Source: JBAVVD01 sp049697115
GTDB taxonomy: Bacteria; Acidobacteriota; Aminicenantia; Aminicenantales; UBA4085
DNA: 64,000 nt
Direction of reading: 5' to 3'
Assembly: GCA_049697115.1 (NCBI GenBank)
Contig: JBAVVD010000007.1
Location: 27,883-91,882, forward strand
Numbering within the stretch: position 1 is the stretch's first letter; every line of letters starts with the position of its first letter. Both the position numbers and the translations under genes were made by a program. This document shows positions 52,502 through 61,749 of the stretch, piece after piece. The notes beneath the pieces were generated by a model. It was not told the origin of the DNA and did not search any database. It worked only from the letters and a program-made list of their open reading frames with translations.

Positions 52502-54622
52502 TTAAATAAATCCTTTTCTTTTCAGCAGAGGTTCCACTTTGGGCTCAGCGCCGCGGAAGCGTTTGTAGAGAGTCATCGGATCTTCGGTCCCGCCTTTCTC
52601 CAGGATATTCTTGCGGAAGGCTTCGGCGGTCTTTGGATCGAAGAGGCTTGTCTCTTTGAACGCTTCATAGGCGTCGGCATCCAGCACTTCCGCCCAGATG
52701 TAGCTGTAATATCCCGAAGAGTAACCGCCGGAAAAGATGTGGTTGAAATAATAGCTCCGGTAGCGGACGACGATTTCCGGGATGAGGCCGATTTTCTTTA
52801 AAGATTCTTCTTCAAACTTCAAAGGGTTCAGCTCAACGGCTTCGGTGAGGGTATGCCAGTCCATATCCAGAAATGATGCGGCCAGGTACTCCACTGTGGC
52901 AAAACCCTGGTTAAAAAGACTGGCCTTCTGGATTTTGTCCACCAGCTCTTGGGGAATGGGCTCGCCTGTTTGATAGTGTTTCGCATAGGACTTAATCACT
53001 TCGGGATCTGCGGCCCAGTTCTCCATAATCTGGGAAAGAAGCTCGACGAAATCCCTGGGGACGGCCGTTCCCGACAGTCTTTCGTATGTGCAGTTGGAGA
53101 GGAGTCCGTGAAGGCCATGCCCGAATTCGTGGAACAGGGTGGAAGCTTCTTCAAAGGTCAGCAGGGACGGTTTGTCTCCGGTGGGCATGGAAAAGTTACC
53201 CACATTGCAGATGACGGGCGTGACTTTCTTTTCTCCCTGACCGGACTGCTTCCGGAAGCTGTTCATCCAGGCGCCGCCTCTTTTGCTCGGCCTGGGAAAA
53301 TAGTCTGTATAGAGGATTCCCACGTGCGAGCCATCGGCTTCTTTGACTTCAAATACTTTCACGTCCGGATGATACTTGGGAATATCCATCCTCTCCACAA
53401 ACTGAAGGCCGTAGAGCTTGCCGGCCACGGCAAAGGCGCCGCTTCGCACGTTTTCCAGTTTAAAGTAGGGCCTGAGAATTTCATCGTCCAGATCATATTT
53501 GGCCTTTTTCAGCTTTTCCGCATAGTACCACCAGTCCCATGGCTCGAGTTTGAAATTCTTGCCCTCTGTGTCCATCAATCCCTGGAGTTCCCCGGCCTCT
53601 GCCTTCGCCATCTCCAGAGCGGGCTCCCAGAGCTGCTGGAGCAGCTTGTAGACATTCTCGGGCTTTTTGGCCATGTTTTCCTCGAGCACAAAGTCGGCAT
53701 GTGTCTTGTAGCCCAGTAAATTCGCCTTTTTCACCCGGAGGGCGGCAATCTTGGCCAGGATGGCTTTATTGTCATACGCGTCGCTGTTGTTGCCGCGGTT
53801 GATGAACGCTTTGAAGATTTTTTCTCTGAGCTCGCGCTTATCGGAATACTGGAGGAAAGGAATCAGGCTCGGCTTGTGCAGCGTAAAGACCCATTTGCCC
53901 TCGAGGCCGCACTCTTTGGCGGCCGCCGATGCCCCGGCAATCACGGACTGGGGCAGGCCGGAAAGGTCTTCTTCTTTTTCGATGACCAGCTTGAAATTGT
54001 TGTCTTCTTTCAGAATATTTTCGCCGAATTTCAATGTCAGGAGCGAGAGTTCCTTGTTGATCTCGCGGAGCTTGGCTTTCTTTTCTTCGTCCAGGTTCGC
54101 GCCCCCTCTCACAAACCCCTTGTAGTATTTGTCGAGAAGCATCCGCTGCTCCGCAGACAGGTTCAGCATGTCCTTCTGGGCATAGACGGCTTTTACCCTT
54201 TGGAAAAGCTTGGCATTCAGATTGATGTCATCCCGATGTTTGGAGCGGAGGGGAGCGACTTCCTTGGCGATTTTCTGCATCGCCTCATTGGTGTGGGCCG
54301 AATTCAGACAAAAGAAAGTGTTCTCCACTCTGGTTAACAGGGCGCCGCTTGTTTCCAGCGCTTCGATTGTATTTTTGAAGGTCGGTGCCTCCGGATTGTT
54401 GACGATGGCTTCGATTTCCGCCTGATTTTGTTTTATCCCTTCTTTAAAGGCGGGCAAATAATGCGCTTCTTTGATTCTATCGAACGGGGGAGTGTCAAAC
54501 GGCGTGTTGAAGGCGCTGAAGAACGGGTTTTCTTCCGGAGCGGCCGGCTGAGCGATTTCCCCGTTCACAGAGAAACCGCCCAGCACACTCAGGATTGCCA
54601 GAAAGAGGACGGTCTTTTTCAT
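52502..54622 (-). CDS. dcp: Exported M3-family metallopeptidase (peptidyl-dipeptidase Dcp-like)
   Basis: A 706-residue thimet-oligopeptidase-type zinc enzyme with the HEFGHGLHGLL zinc motif (HExxH), preceded by FEEASTLF, and a downstream SGGYSSGYYSYIWAEVLDADA substrate-binding block (in short SSGYYSYIWAEVLDADA). A signal peptide (VLFLAILSVLGGFSVNG) marks it as exported. Dcp removes C-terminal dipeptides from short peptides, which suits its place among secreted endopeptidases. Length matches Dcp. Its 220-base gap to the next minus-strand gene suggests independent transcription. Confidence 0.9.
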   Translation of the reverse strand: MKKTVLFLAILSVLGGFSVNGEIAQPAAPEENPFFSAFNTPFDTPPFDRIKEAHYLPAFKEGIKQNQAEIEAIVNNPEAPTFKNTIEALETSGALLTRVENTFFCLNSAHTNEAMQKIAKEVAPLRSKHRDDINLNAKLFQRVKAVYAQKDMLNLSAEQRMLLDKYYKGFVRGGANLDEEKKAKLREINKELSLLTLKFGENILKEDNNFKLVIEKEEDLSGLPQSVIAGASAAAKECGLEGKWVFTLHKPSLIPFLQYSDKRELREKIFKAFINRGNNSDAYDNKAILAKIAALRVKKANLLGYKTHADFVLEENMAKKPENVYKLLQQLWEPALEMAKAEAGELQGLMDTEGKNFKLEPWDWWYYAEKLKKAKYDLDDEILRPYFKLENVRSGAFAVAGKLYGLQFVERMDIPKYHPDVKVFEVKEADGSHVGILYTDYFPRPSKRGGAWMNSFRKQSGQGEKKVTPVICNVGNFSMPTGDKPSLLTFEEASTLFHEFGHGLHGLLSNCTYERLSGTAVPRDFVELLSQIMENWAADPEVIKSYAKHYQTGEPIPQELVDKIQKASLFNQGFATVEYLAASFLDMDWHTLTEAVELNPLKFEEESLKKIGLIPEIVVRYRSYYFNHIFSGGYSSGYYSYIWAEVLDADAYEAFKETSLFDPKTAEAFRKNILEKGGTEDPMTLYKRFRGAEPKVEPLLKRKGFI

Positions 54623-54894
54623 AGAATTTTCTCCTTTATTTGAGAATTTTTATGATATGTTCCCTTCACGCGGGTCCGCTTAATCAGCTCTGGCCTTGTC
54701 CCGAAAATGACCAAAATTTTCATGACAGAAGCTTCATTCTAAGGGCGTTCCATCCGGTTGTCAAATGGCTGAAAAAGTTCGATTGCATCTCTATTTATGT
54801 GACGGTCTATTATTTCCGGTATTCAGAGTCGGAGTATTACAGATTTGCGGGTGACTACGTCTCCATGGGCTTGAATTTTTATTATTGATAGATA

Positions 54895-55767
54895 TCAGAA
54901 TAAGAGGATTTGCGGGCCATTATTGCCCTTGGCCGAAGACAATTGGACGAGGATCCAAATTTTCAGGCCTTTGAGCATTTCAGGCCCTCTGCCGAAACCT
55001 CCCATCCCGCCGCGTCCCTGCCTTCCTCCCATCGGACGGCCCATGGGAGGCATTCCGCCTCCGCCCGGCATTCCCCCGGGTCTTCTTCCGCGCAATTGCC
55101 CGGGATTGAATTTGCCGGTTTCAAATCCGACGCCGATCGTTTTTCCCGGCTGCGCGCCGACGGCGAAAGAAGTCTGTTCCGTTTGAAGGAGGGGGATTTT
55201 CAGTTCATAGACGAGAAGTCCACTCGAGGGAACAGCTTTAATTTCAATTCCCCTCGCCTCGGCCAACGTCATTTTTTGAGGGTCTCCCTTCTCGGATGGA
55301 ATGATTTCAAGCTCATCGAAAGACTTTTCGGGAGAATCTTCTAAGACTTCTTCTTCCTGGAATTCTTCCGGAAGCATGACCGGTTCACGCGGCGACCTTC
55401 CCAGCGGATATTTGATCCCGAAGGCTTTCTTTTTTCCCCCCTGAGGATCGAACCAGACCGTCAATCCCCGCATCATAATTTGAGCTCGCATCATATTGCC
55501 GGCGGCGACCAGGCAGACATAGAGATAGTTTTGATCGTTGAAGAAACCGAAAGAGATTTTTCCCTCTTCCACAAAGTAAAGGGCGCTCCGCCATTCATCG
55601 GATTTTCCGTCGATAACGATCGGCCGATTCGGCAGACGACTTTCTGTCAGATAGGTCTTGAATGCGCTGCATCCGGCCGCCCAAAGGATAACCAACAGGA
55701 TCACTATGGACCTTCCCACGGCTTTGTGGATGACGACGGATCTGAATTTTTTATGAATTGAAAACAT
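54895..55767 (-). CDS. Lipoprotein with CBM9/DOMON-like domain and Gly/Met/Arg-rich tail
   Basis: A 290-residue protein. ATG 55767 is chosen for its AAGGAGG site; a longer frame adds 20 unlikely residues. The signal ends VILWAAGC (Cys near 33). The mature part starts RPIVIDGKSDEWRSALYFVEE, like the CBM9 part of DUF5916 proteins (short form VIDGKSDEWR). From about residue 228 comes a low-complexity tail of Gly, Met, Pro and Arg (PGGMPGGGGMPPMGRPMGGR). It is 130 bases downstream of a DUF5916 gene on the same strand and may act with it. Confidence 0.75.
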   Translation of the reverse strand: MFSIHKKFRSVVIHKAVGRSIVILLVILWAAGCSAFKTYLTESRLPNRPIVIDGKSDEWRSALYFVEEGKISFGFFNDQNYLYVCLVAAGNMMRAQIMMRGLTVWFDPQGGKKKAFGIKYPLGRSPREPVMLPEEFQEEEVLEDSPEKSFDELEIIPSEKGDPQKMTLAEARGIEIKAVPSSGLLVYELKIPLLQTEQTSFAVGAQPGKTIGVGFETGKFNPGQLRGRRPGGMPGGGGMPPMGRPMGGRQGRGGMGGFGRGPEMLKGLKIWILVQLSSAKGNNGPQILLF

Positions 55768-55894
55768 GCATTCCTCCTTCCCGATAGACGGGCTCTTCAT
55801 ATACTCCTCTGTTGTCATCGACTTCATGGACGAAGCCTAATATGCCAATCAACCTCTATCGTTTAAAGCCGGGAAAAAATCCTTGAACAGAGGA

Positions 55895-58072
55895 TCAGGG
55901 CCTTATTGATAGAGATATCTTCAGGACTCCGCGTTCCTCCATTGGGAAAAACCGGCGCGCCGGATCCCATCGCCTCTCCCAATTTTTGTTATAGACGATG
56001 AAAATCTCGTTGCCGGGAGAAATTTGCCAGCGGAGGCGCGAGCTCCAGCCCAGTTGTCTGGAGACATCATCATACTGAATGTAGTTCATGAGGCCCAGAT
56101 CGGGCGAAAGGAAGATGTCGGCTTTGACCTGGTAGACGTTCTCTCTGAAATTGCCCTCGGGGAGCCGGCCCCGGACAAAGTTGGCGTCCAGCGCCAGGCT
56201 CACCATGCCTTTGTATTTCAGCGTCACTCCCAGGCTCAAGTCGTCGTAGCGGCCGGAATAAAACTCTCCGAAAGTGTAGTTGAGGTCGAAGGCCGCTGGC
56301 CGGTGTGTCGCGGTATTGAAACTTAAGCGATAGTTTATAAAATCATAGGCTCGGGCGGGCAGAATGACTCCTTTGGCGACCTCGAAGTCATAAGGCAGGA
56401 CATCGCGGTTGGGGACGATATTGAATTCGATTTGTTCCCCGCTCTCCGTCCGCAAGTTGAGGGGTGAGGCCGTGAGCTTGCTTGTTTCAAGCCTTCCCGA
56501 GAGGTCCCAGTAAAAGTCGCCGCTCGCCTCGAAGAAAAATTGTCGGACGAGCCGGCCGAGGAAGCCCTTCTCCGGCCTCGGTTGGTACGAGAGTCTGGCG
56601 TAGAACGTCTGGATGCCGTGACGCATCATGTAGCCGAGGCCAGGATCCAGCGCCTCTCCATAGTAAGCGTACGTCGTCTGGATGTCCAAGAGGTCATTCG
56701 GATAATTGGCCCTGAAGCCGAAGCCGTGGTGGCGGCCCTGTTTCTGTTCATTCCAATTGTAGGCCATCCAGGCGGCGAGAAAGAGGTTTTTATCTCCGGT
56801 GAACTTGGAAGTGGAATAGGCAAAGTCCAGACCCAGAAGGGAGTTCTTCTCTCCGGTCGGGCTGCCGTTGGTGAAAATCCAGCCCACTTTGCTCTCGAAA
56901 AAAATATCCTGGGTCATCCGGGCGGCGAAGAAATTCGAGCCCGGAAGTCCTTCGAATTGATCCGTCTGGACATCCAGGACGGCCAGGTTCGTGCGGCCGA
57001 TCTTGCCGTAGAGCTTGGCGCCGAAAATAACAGGGACCGGCTGACCTTCGTAGAGGCCGATCCTCCGGCTGAAGAAGGGGACAAAGCTGATGCTCGAACT
57101 GAAGTTGAAGACCTCCGAACCCTCCAGGAAGAACATTCTTTTTTCAGGAAAAAACAGGGGGAACCGGGTCAGATTGATGCGGCGTTCGTCGGCCTCGGTC
57201 TCGGCAAAGTCCATTCTGTAGCTGAAAGCGCCCACCAAATTGGGCGTAAAGTTTTTGTAAATATCGAAACCACCGTCCAGCTTCCAGTCATATCCTCCAT
57301 GCTCAAAGTCGCTTTTCTGGGGATTGATGATGCCGTACGGCCGGAACGTGATCCCCATTCCCTGCTTGACGCCCTCGATTCCTTCCAGGCTGGCCGCTTC
57401 CATCGGGTTGTTGAAGATGCTGTCTCTGTTTGTTCCGGACAGCCGGATGGTCTCTTGCTTGCGGGCGATGGTGCGCTCGACGTTGATGCCCCAGGCCGTG
57501 AGCCCTGGCTTGAACGAGATGGTCTTGAAGGGGATCCTGAGCTCGGCGCTCCAGCCGCTCTCGAAGATGCGGCTCTTGGCTTCCCAGATGCCGTCCCAGT
57601 TGAGGCTGGACTCTCCGCCGGAGGCCAGCCCTTCGCCGCGGGCGCCGCGGGGATTGACAAAGAAAATGTAGGCGGTCCGCCGGTCCTGAAAGGGATCGAG
57701 CAGGACACGGATGAGATCGTCGATCGGGCGCTGCTGATGCCTTCCCCAGCCGCCCTCATCGCCCCCATTGTCATGGGCCATGGAGTTGGCCGCGATCCGG
57801 GCCGGTTCTCTGTCGTGGCAGAGGACGCCGATGTAGAGGTTTGAATCATCGTAGAGAATCCTCAGCTCGGTCTTTTCTGTCGGGTTCTGATTGGGCTGCG
57901 GTTCGACCATGCGGAAATCGACAAAGGGGACGGCCGACTGCCAGACGGAATCGGAAAGGTGGCCATCGATCTTGGGACCTTCTATGACGCGGACGGCTTT
58001 CAACTCGACGGCAAAGACAGGGGATGAGAGAATGAATAATGACGGCAGGATAAAATATAATAGTCTTTTCAT
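55895..58072 (-). CDS. DUF5916 protein: CBM9-like domain plus outer-membrane beta-barrel (second copy)
   Basis: A 725-residue exported paralogue of the 49630-52281 protein: signal peptide (to about 21), VIEGPKIDGHLSDSVWQ, TELRILYDDSNLYIGVLCHD, FFVNPRGARGEG, then FPEKRMFFLEG and SRRIGLYEGQP, ending in barrel-like strands (VLKISLSIRP). ATG 58072 is chosen over a longer frame because AAAGGTGA lies just upstream and the signal peptide then starts at residue 2. Role unknown; probably an outer-membrane carbohydrate- or polymer-binding protein. Confidence 0.87.
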   Translation of the reverse strand: MKRLLYFILPSLFILSSPVFAVELKAVRVIEGPKIDGHLSDSVWQSAVPFVDFRMVEPQPNQNPTEKTELRILYDDSNLYIGVLCHDREPARIAANSMAHDNGGDEGGWGRHQQRPIDDLIRVLLDPFQDRRTAYIFFVNPRGARGEGLASGGESSLNWDGIWEAKSRIFESGWSAELRIPFKTISFKPGLTAWGINVERTIARKQETIRLSGTNRDSIFNNPMEAASLEGIEGVKQGMGITFRPYGIINPQKSDFEHGGYDWKLDGGFDIYKNFTPNLVGAFSYRMDFAETEADERRINLTRFPLFFPEKRMFFLEGSEVFNFSSSISFVPFFSRRIGLYEGQPVPVIFGAKLYGKIGRTNLAVLDVQTDQFEGLPGSNFFAARMTQDIFFESKVGWIFTNGSPTGEKNSLLGLDFAYSTSKFTGDKNLFLAAWMAYNWNEQKQGRHHGFGFRANYPNDLLDIQTTYAYYGEALDPGLGYMMRHGIQTFYARLSYQPRPEKGFLGRLVRQFFFEASGDFYWDLSGRLETSKLTASPLNLRTESGEQIEFNIVPNRDVLPYDFEVAKGVILPARAYDFINYRLSFNTATHRPAAFDLNYTFGEFYSGRYDDLSLGVTLKYKGMVSLALDANFVRGRLPEGNFRENVYQVKADIFLSPDLGLMNYIQYDDVSRQLGWSSRLRWQISPGNEIFIVYNKNWERRWDPARRFFPMEERGVLKISLSIRP

Positions 58073-58297
58073 CTTCACCTTTCCCGGCTTCTTCGAAACA
58101 CGCCGGAAATTTGTCAAAGCTTATGTATTTTAAAGACTTGGGAGTACTTTTTCAATCTGTTCGGTAGCATTTCTATTTCTGTGATGGAGACCCTATTCCA
58201 AATCTGAGTCATCACCGTAAACCTTTTCATCCAAAATTTCGTAGTATAATATTATAAAAAGCCTTTTTGGCTTTAAAACAAAAGAGGAGGTATTCGG

Positions 58298-58687
58298 GTG
58301 AAAAGAAAATTTCCAGTTTTTCTGACCAGCATTTTGCTTTTTTCGTTCCTTGCCTTTGCCGAGACGCCGGTCCAAAAGAAACCCCAGCCTAAGGCCGATG
58401 CGCCCAATCTGGTCACTCTGCTGACCGAAGCGATGGCGAGCCGGCTGACCCAGGACCTGCATGTCAAACACATTGTCGGCCAGCCGATCAAGGTCGGTAA
58501 TGTCACGATCATTCCCATCCTGATGATGGATATCGGCTTTGGCGGCGGTGGCGGCGGAGCTCCTCAAGCCGTTCAGGCGGGAGGCAAAGGATTCTACATG
58601 AGTGGAGAAGCCAAACCCATGGGATTTGTGGTCATCAGCAAAGCGGGAACACAGTTCATCAGTGTGGGGAAAATCCCCAGGAAGTGA
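58298..58687 (+). CDS. Exported YtfJ/GerW-like protein
   Basis: A 129-residue protein with a signal peptide (FLTSILLFSFLAFA). The mature part is a YtfJ/GerW-type domain: LHVKHIVGQPIKVGNVTIIP, then a Gly-rich stretch (GFGGGGGGAP) and GFVVISK. In Bacillus this family is cytoplasmic and linked to spore germination, so an exported version in a probable non-sporulating Gram-negative is unusual. GAGGAGG precedes the start. It is followed after 10 bases by a paralogous domain fused to TPRs. Confidence 0.82.
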   Translation: MKRKFPVFLTSILLFSFLAFAETPVQKKPQPKADAPNLVTLLTEAMASRLTQDLHVKHIVGQPIKVGNVTIIPILMMDIGFGGGGGGAPQAVQAGGKGFYMSGEAKPMGFVVISKAGTQFISVGKIPRK

Positions 58688-58697
58688 GGAGTGAACC

Positions 58698-59648
58698 ATG
58701 AATATCAAACACTTTTTCGCAGTATCAATAGCGGCGTTTTTTCTGATCCACGGATTGCTCTATGCCCAAACCCAGTCCCCTCTCGACGAACCCCTGGCCA
58801 ATCTCGATAAGCTTGTGGCTAACCTGAAAGTGACTTCCGTTGTCGGCGAGCCCATCCGTTCTGGAGACACCACCATCATTCCTTTTGCCAGGATTTCTTT
58901 CGGCCTCGGTGCGGGCGGAGCCATGATGGCCTACGGCGGAGGCATGGGCGGGAAGATCATTCCCCTGGGCATCTTGATTATCGAAGGAGATAATGTCCGC
59001 GTGGAACTTTTTCCCGTCGAAGAAAAGAAACCCTCGTTCTTTCAGGAAATGCTTCCCACGCTCTTGAAAATGCTCCCCCAGATTATGGGCGGGAAATTTT
59101 CCGGGGCTTCCCAGATTTCCTCGGGAGAGGCCAAGACAAAAGAAAAATCAGGCGGGCCTCCGGCCGAAGCCTCTCTGGACCAGGTGAAAAAGCTGTATGA
59201 GGGGAAAAAATATTCTGAAGCCCTGGAAATGGCGGATTCTCTCATCGCCCAGAACCCCAATTCTGCTGACTTTCATGTCTGGAAGGGCCACGTCATGGGC
59301 AGCCTGGCCCAAAGCGGGAATCCGATGGATATGATGAAGTACGGTATGGGCGCAATGCAGGAGTACGATAAGGCCCTTGAGCTGGATCCGGATAACCCCG
59401 GTGCTCATTTCGGCCGGGGAGTGGGACGCCTGATGGCTCCCCCCGGATTTGGAGGAGACCTCGATGGGGCCATCGCGGATTTTGAATTTGCATGCAAAAA
59501 AGATCCTTTTCCAGAGGCTTACTATTACCTTGGCGAGGCGTATGTCAAAAAAGGTTTGAATGACAAAGCGAAGGAAGCCTATAAGAAGGCGCTAGATTTA
59601 AAGCCGGGTTATTCTGAGGCGGCCAAAGCCCTGGCAAAATTGAAGTGA
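58698..59648 (+). CDS. Exported YtfJ/GerW-like domain fused to TPR repeats
   Basis: A 316-residue protein with a signal peptide (IAAFFLIHGLLYA). Residues about 30-115 repeat the YtfJ/GerW pattern (LKVTSVVGEPIRSGDTTIIP, FGLGAGGAMMAYGGGMGG, GILIIEGDNVRVE). Residues about 160-316 are TPR repeats (KLYEGKKYSEALEMADSLI; YDKALELDPDNPGAHFGRG; AYKKALDLKPGYSEAAKAL). The pair with the preceding gene is clearly an operon, likely forming a periplasmic complex of unknown role. Confidence 0.85.
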   Translation: MNIKHFFAVSIAAFFLIHGLLYAQTQSPLDEPLANLDKLVANLKVTSVVGEPIRSGDTTIIPFARISFGLGAGGAMMAYGGGMGGKIIPLGILIIEGDNVRVELFPVEEKKPSFFQEMLPTLLKMLPQIMGGKFSGASQISSGEAKTKEKSGGPPAEASLDQVKKLYEGKKYSEALEMADSLIAQNPNSADFHVWKGHVMGSLAQSGNPMDMMKYGMGAMQEYDKALELDPDNPGAHFGRGVGRLMAPPGFGGDLDGAIADFEFACKKDPFPEAYYYLGEAYVKKGLNDKAKEAYKKALDLKPGYSEAAKALAKLK

Positions 59649-59707
59649 GCTTCTCTTGAAGCGGATTCCGCGCATTTGCACAATTCACAAAAAGAGCACC
59701 GTCTCTG

Positions 59708-60478
59708 TCATTTCCGCAGCGCGGCTTTGGAGAAAATGGCCTCGGCAATGGGAGTATCGAAGTCGATGGACAGGAGATGGAATTCCGTCCCCTGGCCCGC
59801 CTTGAGCATGTCCTTGAAGACAATGGAATTCTGAACCCAGCGGTTCTGAATCCGGATTACGCTTTTGACTTCGAGTGTCTTTAATAATTTTCCGCTCTTG
59901 GCATAGCGTTCTTCTTTGAGAAGGACGAACCGCTCCTTGTCCACCCAGACTTTCCGTAATGAATAGGCCACGTCCTCCGCTCTGGCTTTCAGCTCCAGCA
60001 CCCAGCAGGGCCTCTCAAGGAGCGTCTCCTCGCCGATGACCGCGGCCTCATAGAGCTTATGGAGCTCCGGGTCTTCCATCATGTCTTCATAGGATAAATC
60101 CGAGCCCATGACCGATTGGCGGAGCATGTGTCCGGATATGCTGATCGTCCGGTCCGTGGCCGGGGAGTAGGTCCAGAGCTGGTCTCCGAGCTTGAGCATC
60201 TTGATGCCTTTCTCACGCGGGGGCTCCAGATATTCGGTGAAGGCTTTCTCATTTCCCTGAATCCAGGATTTGGCTTTAATTGAGCGGCTGTCGCGGCGGC
60301 TGTGGATGACCATATCGTTCAAGATGACCTTGGTGCCGGAAGCCGCATTCTCGTCGATTTTTTGAAGAATCCAGGCGCCTTCTGGCGCTCGGACCTGGCT
60401 TTGAACCGGAGGTAGGAACATCAGGAACAGGAATAAGAAAAATATCGGCGCCGACAGGAATAAAACTGTTTTTTTCAT
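59708..60478 (-). CDS. Exported LolA-like (outer-membrane lipoprotein-sorting) protein
   Basis: A 256-residue protein with a signal peptide (FLSAPIFFLFLFLMFLPPVQS) and the LolA-like fold pattern of the PF17131 type: KAKSWIQGNEKAFTEYLEP, LKLGDQLWTYSPATDRTI, SYEDMMEDPELHKLYEA and KVWVDKERFVLLKEERYA. These proteins carry hydrophobic cargo across the periplasm. Its ATG overlaps the stop of the upstream permease gene (ATGA), so it is made with the ABC transporter and probably receives or delivers that transporter's substrate. Confidence 0.85.
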   Translation of the reverse strand: MKKTVLFLSAPIFFLFLFLMFLPPVQSQVRAPEGAWILQKIDENAASGTKVILNDMVIHSRRDSRSIKAKSWIQGNEKAFTEYLEPPREKGIKMLKLGDQLWTYSPATDRTISISGHMLRQSVMGSDLSYEDMMEDPELHKLYEAAVIGEETLLERPCWVLELKARAEDVAYSLRKVWVDKERFVLLKEERYAKSGKLLKTLEVKSVIRIQNRWVQNSIVFKDMLKAGQGTEFHLLSIDFDTPIAEAIFSKAALRK

Positions 60479-61749
60479 GTTTCGAGCTCCTTGAACAATT
60501 GCGAGGTCTGTCTTTTATAGATACCGATTCCTGAGATGGCCGTCCCCAGAAAAGTGGCAAAAAATCCCGGAATAAAACCGATGACGTAGCTCGACAACGT
60601 CACTCTGGAGCGCAATACCGTGGGCATCATGATGGCCGTGTTTTTAACCAGGGAGGCAATATTGATTCCTGTGGCCTGAAGGTAATATGAAAGTGCCAGG
60701 CCGATGGCCGTTCCGGCCATTGATCCGAAAAAGGCAATAACCAGGGATTCGATGAGCATCGAACGGTAAACATGCCCTTTTTCTTCTCCCATGGCCAGCC
60801 GGACGCCGATTTCTCCGTACCTTCTCAGATTCCCGATCAGGCCCGCATTCCATAGAACCAGCGACATGGCTAAAAGGAAGATGGCTATCAGAATACCGGA
60901 GGCATAAGAGAACATACTGAGGAGGGAATCCAGACCGCCCTGGTCTCTCAATGTGACCATCAGAGGAGCATAGTCATCTTCTGCATTCCGGTAGCGGGCA
61001 TTGAATACGGCGGCCGTCTGGTCGGCCTTTTCCCGACTATAGATGAAATCGTCGAAAAAGCCCAGAATCTCGCCGGCGGCATCCTTCATGTCCAGCGCGT
61101 CCTGTATGTCGGCGAGGTCGGCAATCATGGCCGCTCTGTCCATGGCTGAGACGCCGAATCGGACCGTGCCGGCCACGATAAAATTGGCCATGGACATGCT
61201 TCCGTGCATGGTGGAGCTGATGAGTGTGGCGACATGCCCCGGCTCAATCTTGAGCTTTTGGGCGAATTCGTCGCTGATGAGGATTTCTCCAGGCTTTTCC
61301 GGCATCCGCCCACGCACCAGAGCTTTGCGCAGATCGAGAATTTCCAATTCCCTCGTCGAAGGAGAAAAGAGGTCAACACCAATGCCTGCGGTCGGGCCCT
61401 GGGTCAGGGTTTCGCCCTGATCGTCAGGAATATCGAGCAGGCCGCCGAACCTGATCCGGGGCGTCCAGATGACATTCGGGAAATCTCTCTTCAGCTCTGC
61501 GCCCAACGCTTCGACTCCGATGAAGGCCAGGTCATTTGGAGTCTGGTCCGCCTCTCCGGCATATGCCCGGGTCATGACTTTGAGGTGTCCTGTCTGGTAG
61601 TTGGCGTTGAGCCGGACAATGAGAGTTTCTCCTCCCCGAATGTAACAGTAGAGAGCGACCGTGCAAAAAACGCCGACCAGGACCGTCAGAAAAGGAAAGA
61701 GACTCCTGGACCGGTCGCGAATGATTCCCTTGAATAGAAATTTTACCAT
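60475..61749 (-). CDS. FtsX/LolCE-type ABC permease, second
   Basis: A 424-residue permease: one N-terminal helix (SLFPFLTVLVGVFCTVALYC), a large periplasmic domain (about 45-270), and three C-terminal helices with the FtsX block (NLRRYGEIGVRLAMGEEKGHVYR, in short GEIGVRLAMGEEKGHVYR). This is the MacB/LolCE layout, which moves substrates mechanically from the periplasmic side rather than through a channel. Overlaps by 7 bases with the upstream permease and by 4 with the LolA-like gene. Confidence 0.88.
   Translation of the reverse strand: MVKFLFKGIIRDRSRSLFPFLTVLVGVFCTVALYCYIRGGETLIVRLNANYQTGHLKVMTRAYAGEADQTPNDLAFIGVEALGAELKRDFPNVIWTPRIRFGGLLDIPDDQGETLTQGPTAGIGVDLFSPSTRELEILDLRKALVRGRMPEKPGEILISDEFAQKLKIEPGHVATLISSTMHGSMSMANFIVAGTVRFGVSAMDRAAMIADLADIQDALDMKDAAGEILGFFDDFIYSREKADQTAAVFNARYRNAEDDYAPLMVTLRDQGGLDSLLSMFSYASGILIAIFLLAMSLVLWNAGLIGNLRRYGEIGVRLAMGEEKGHVYRSMLIESLVIAFFGSMAGTAIGLALSYYLQATGINIASLVKNTAIMMPTVLRSRVTLSSYVIGFIPGFFATFLGTAISGIGIYKRQTSQLFKELET

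Noticed and set aside
54640..54888. 82-codon plus-strand frame between the M3 peptidase and the CBM9-like lipoprotein
   Set aside because: No ribosome site, no family match; lies in the AT-rich promoter gap of the M3 gene.
56540..57844. 434-codon plus-strand frame inside the second DUF5916 gene
   Set aside because: Antisense to a conserved gene with family motifs; composition (Ala, Gly, Asp, Val-rich) is typical of a shadow frame.
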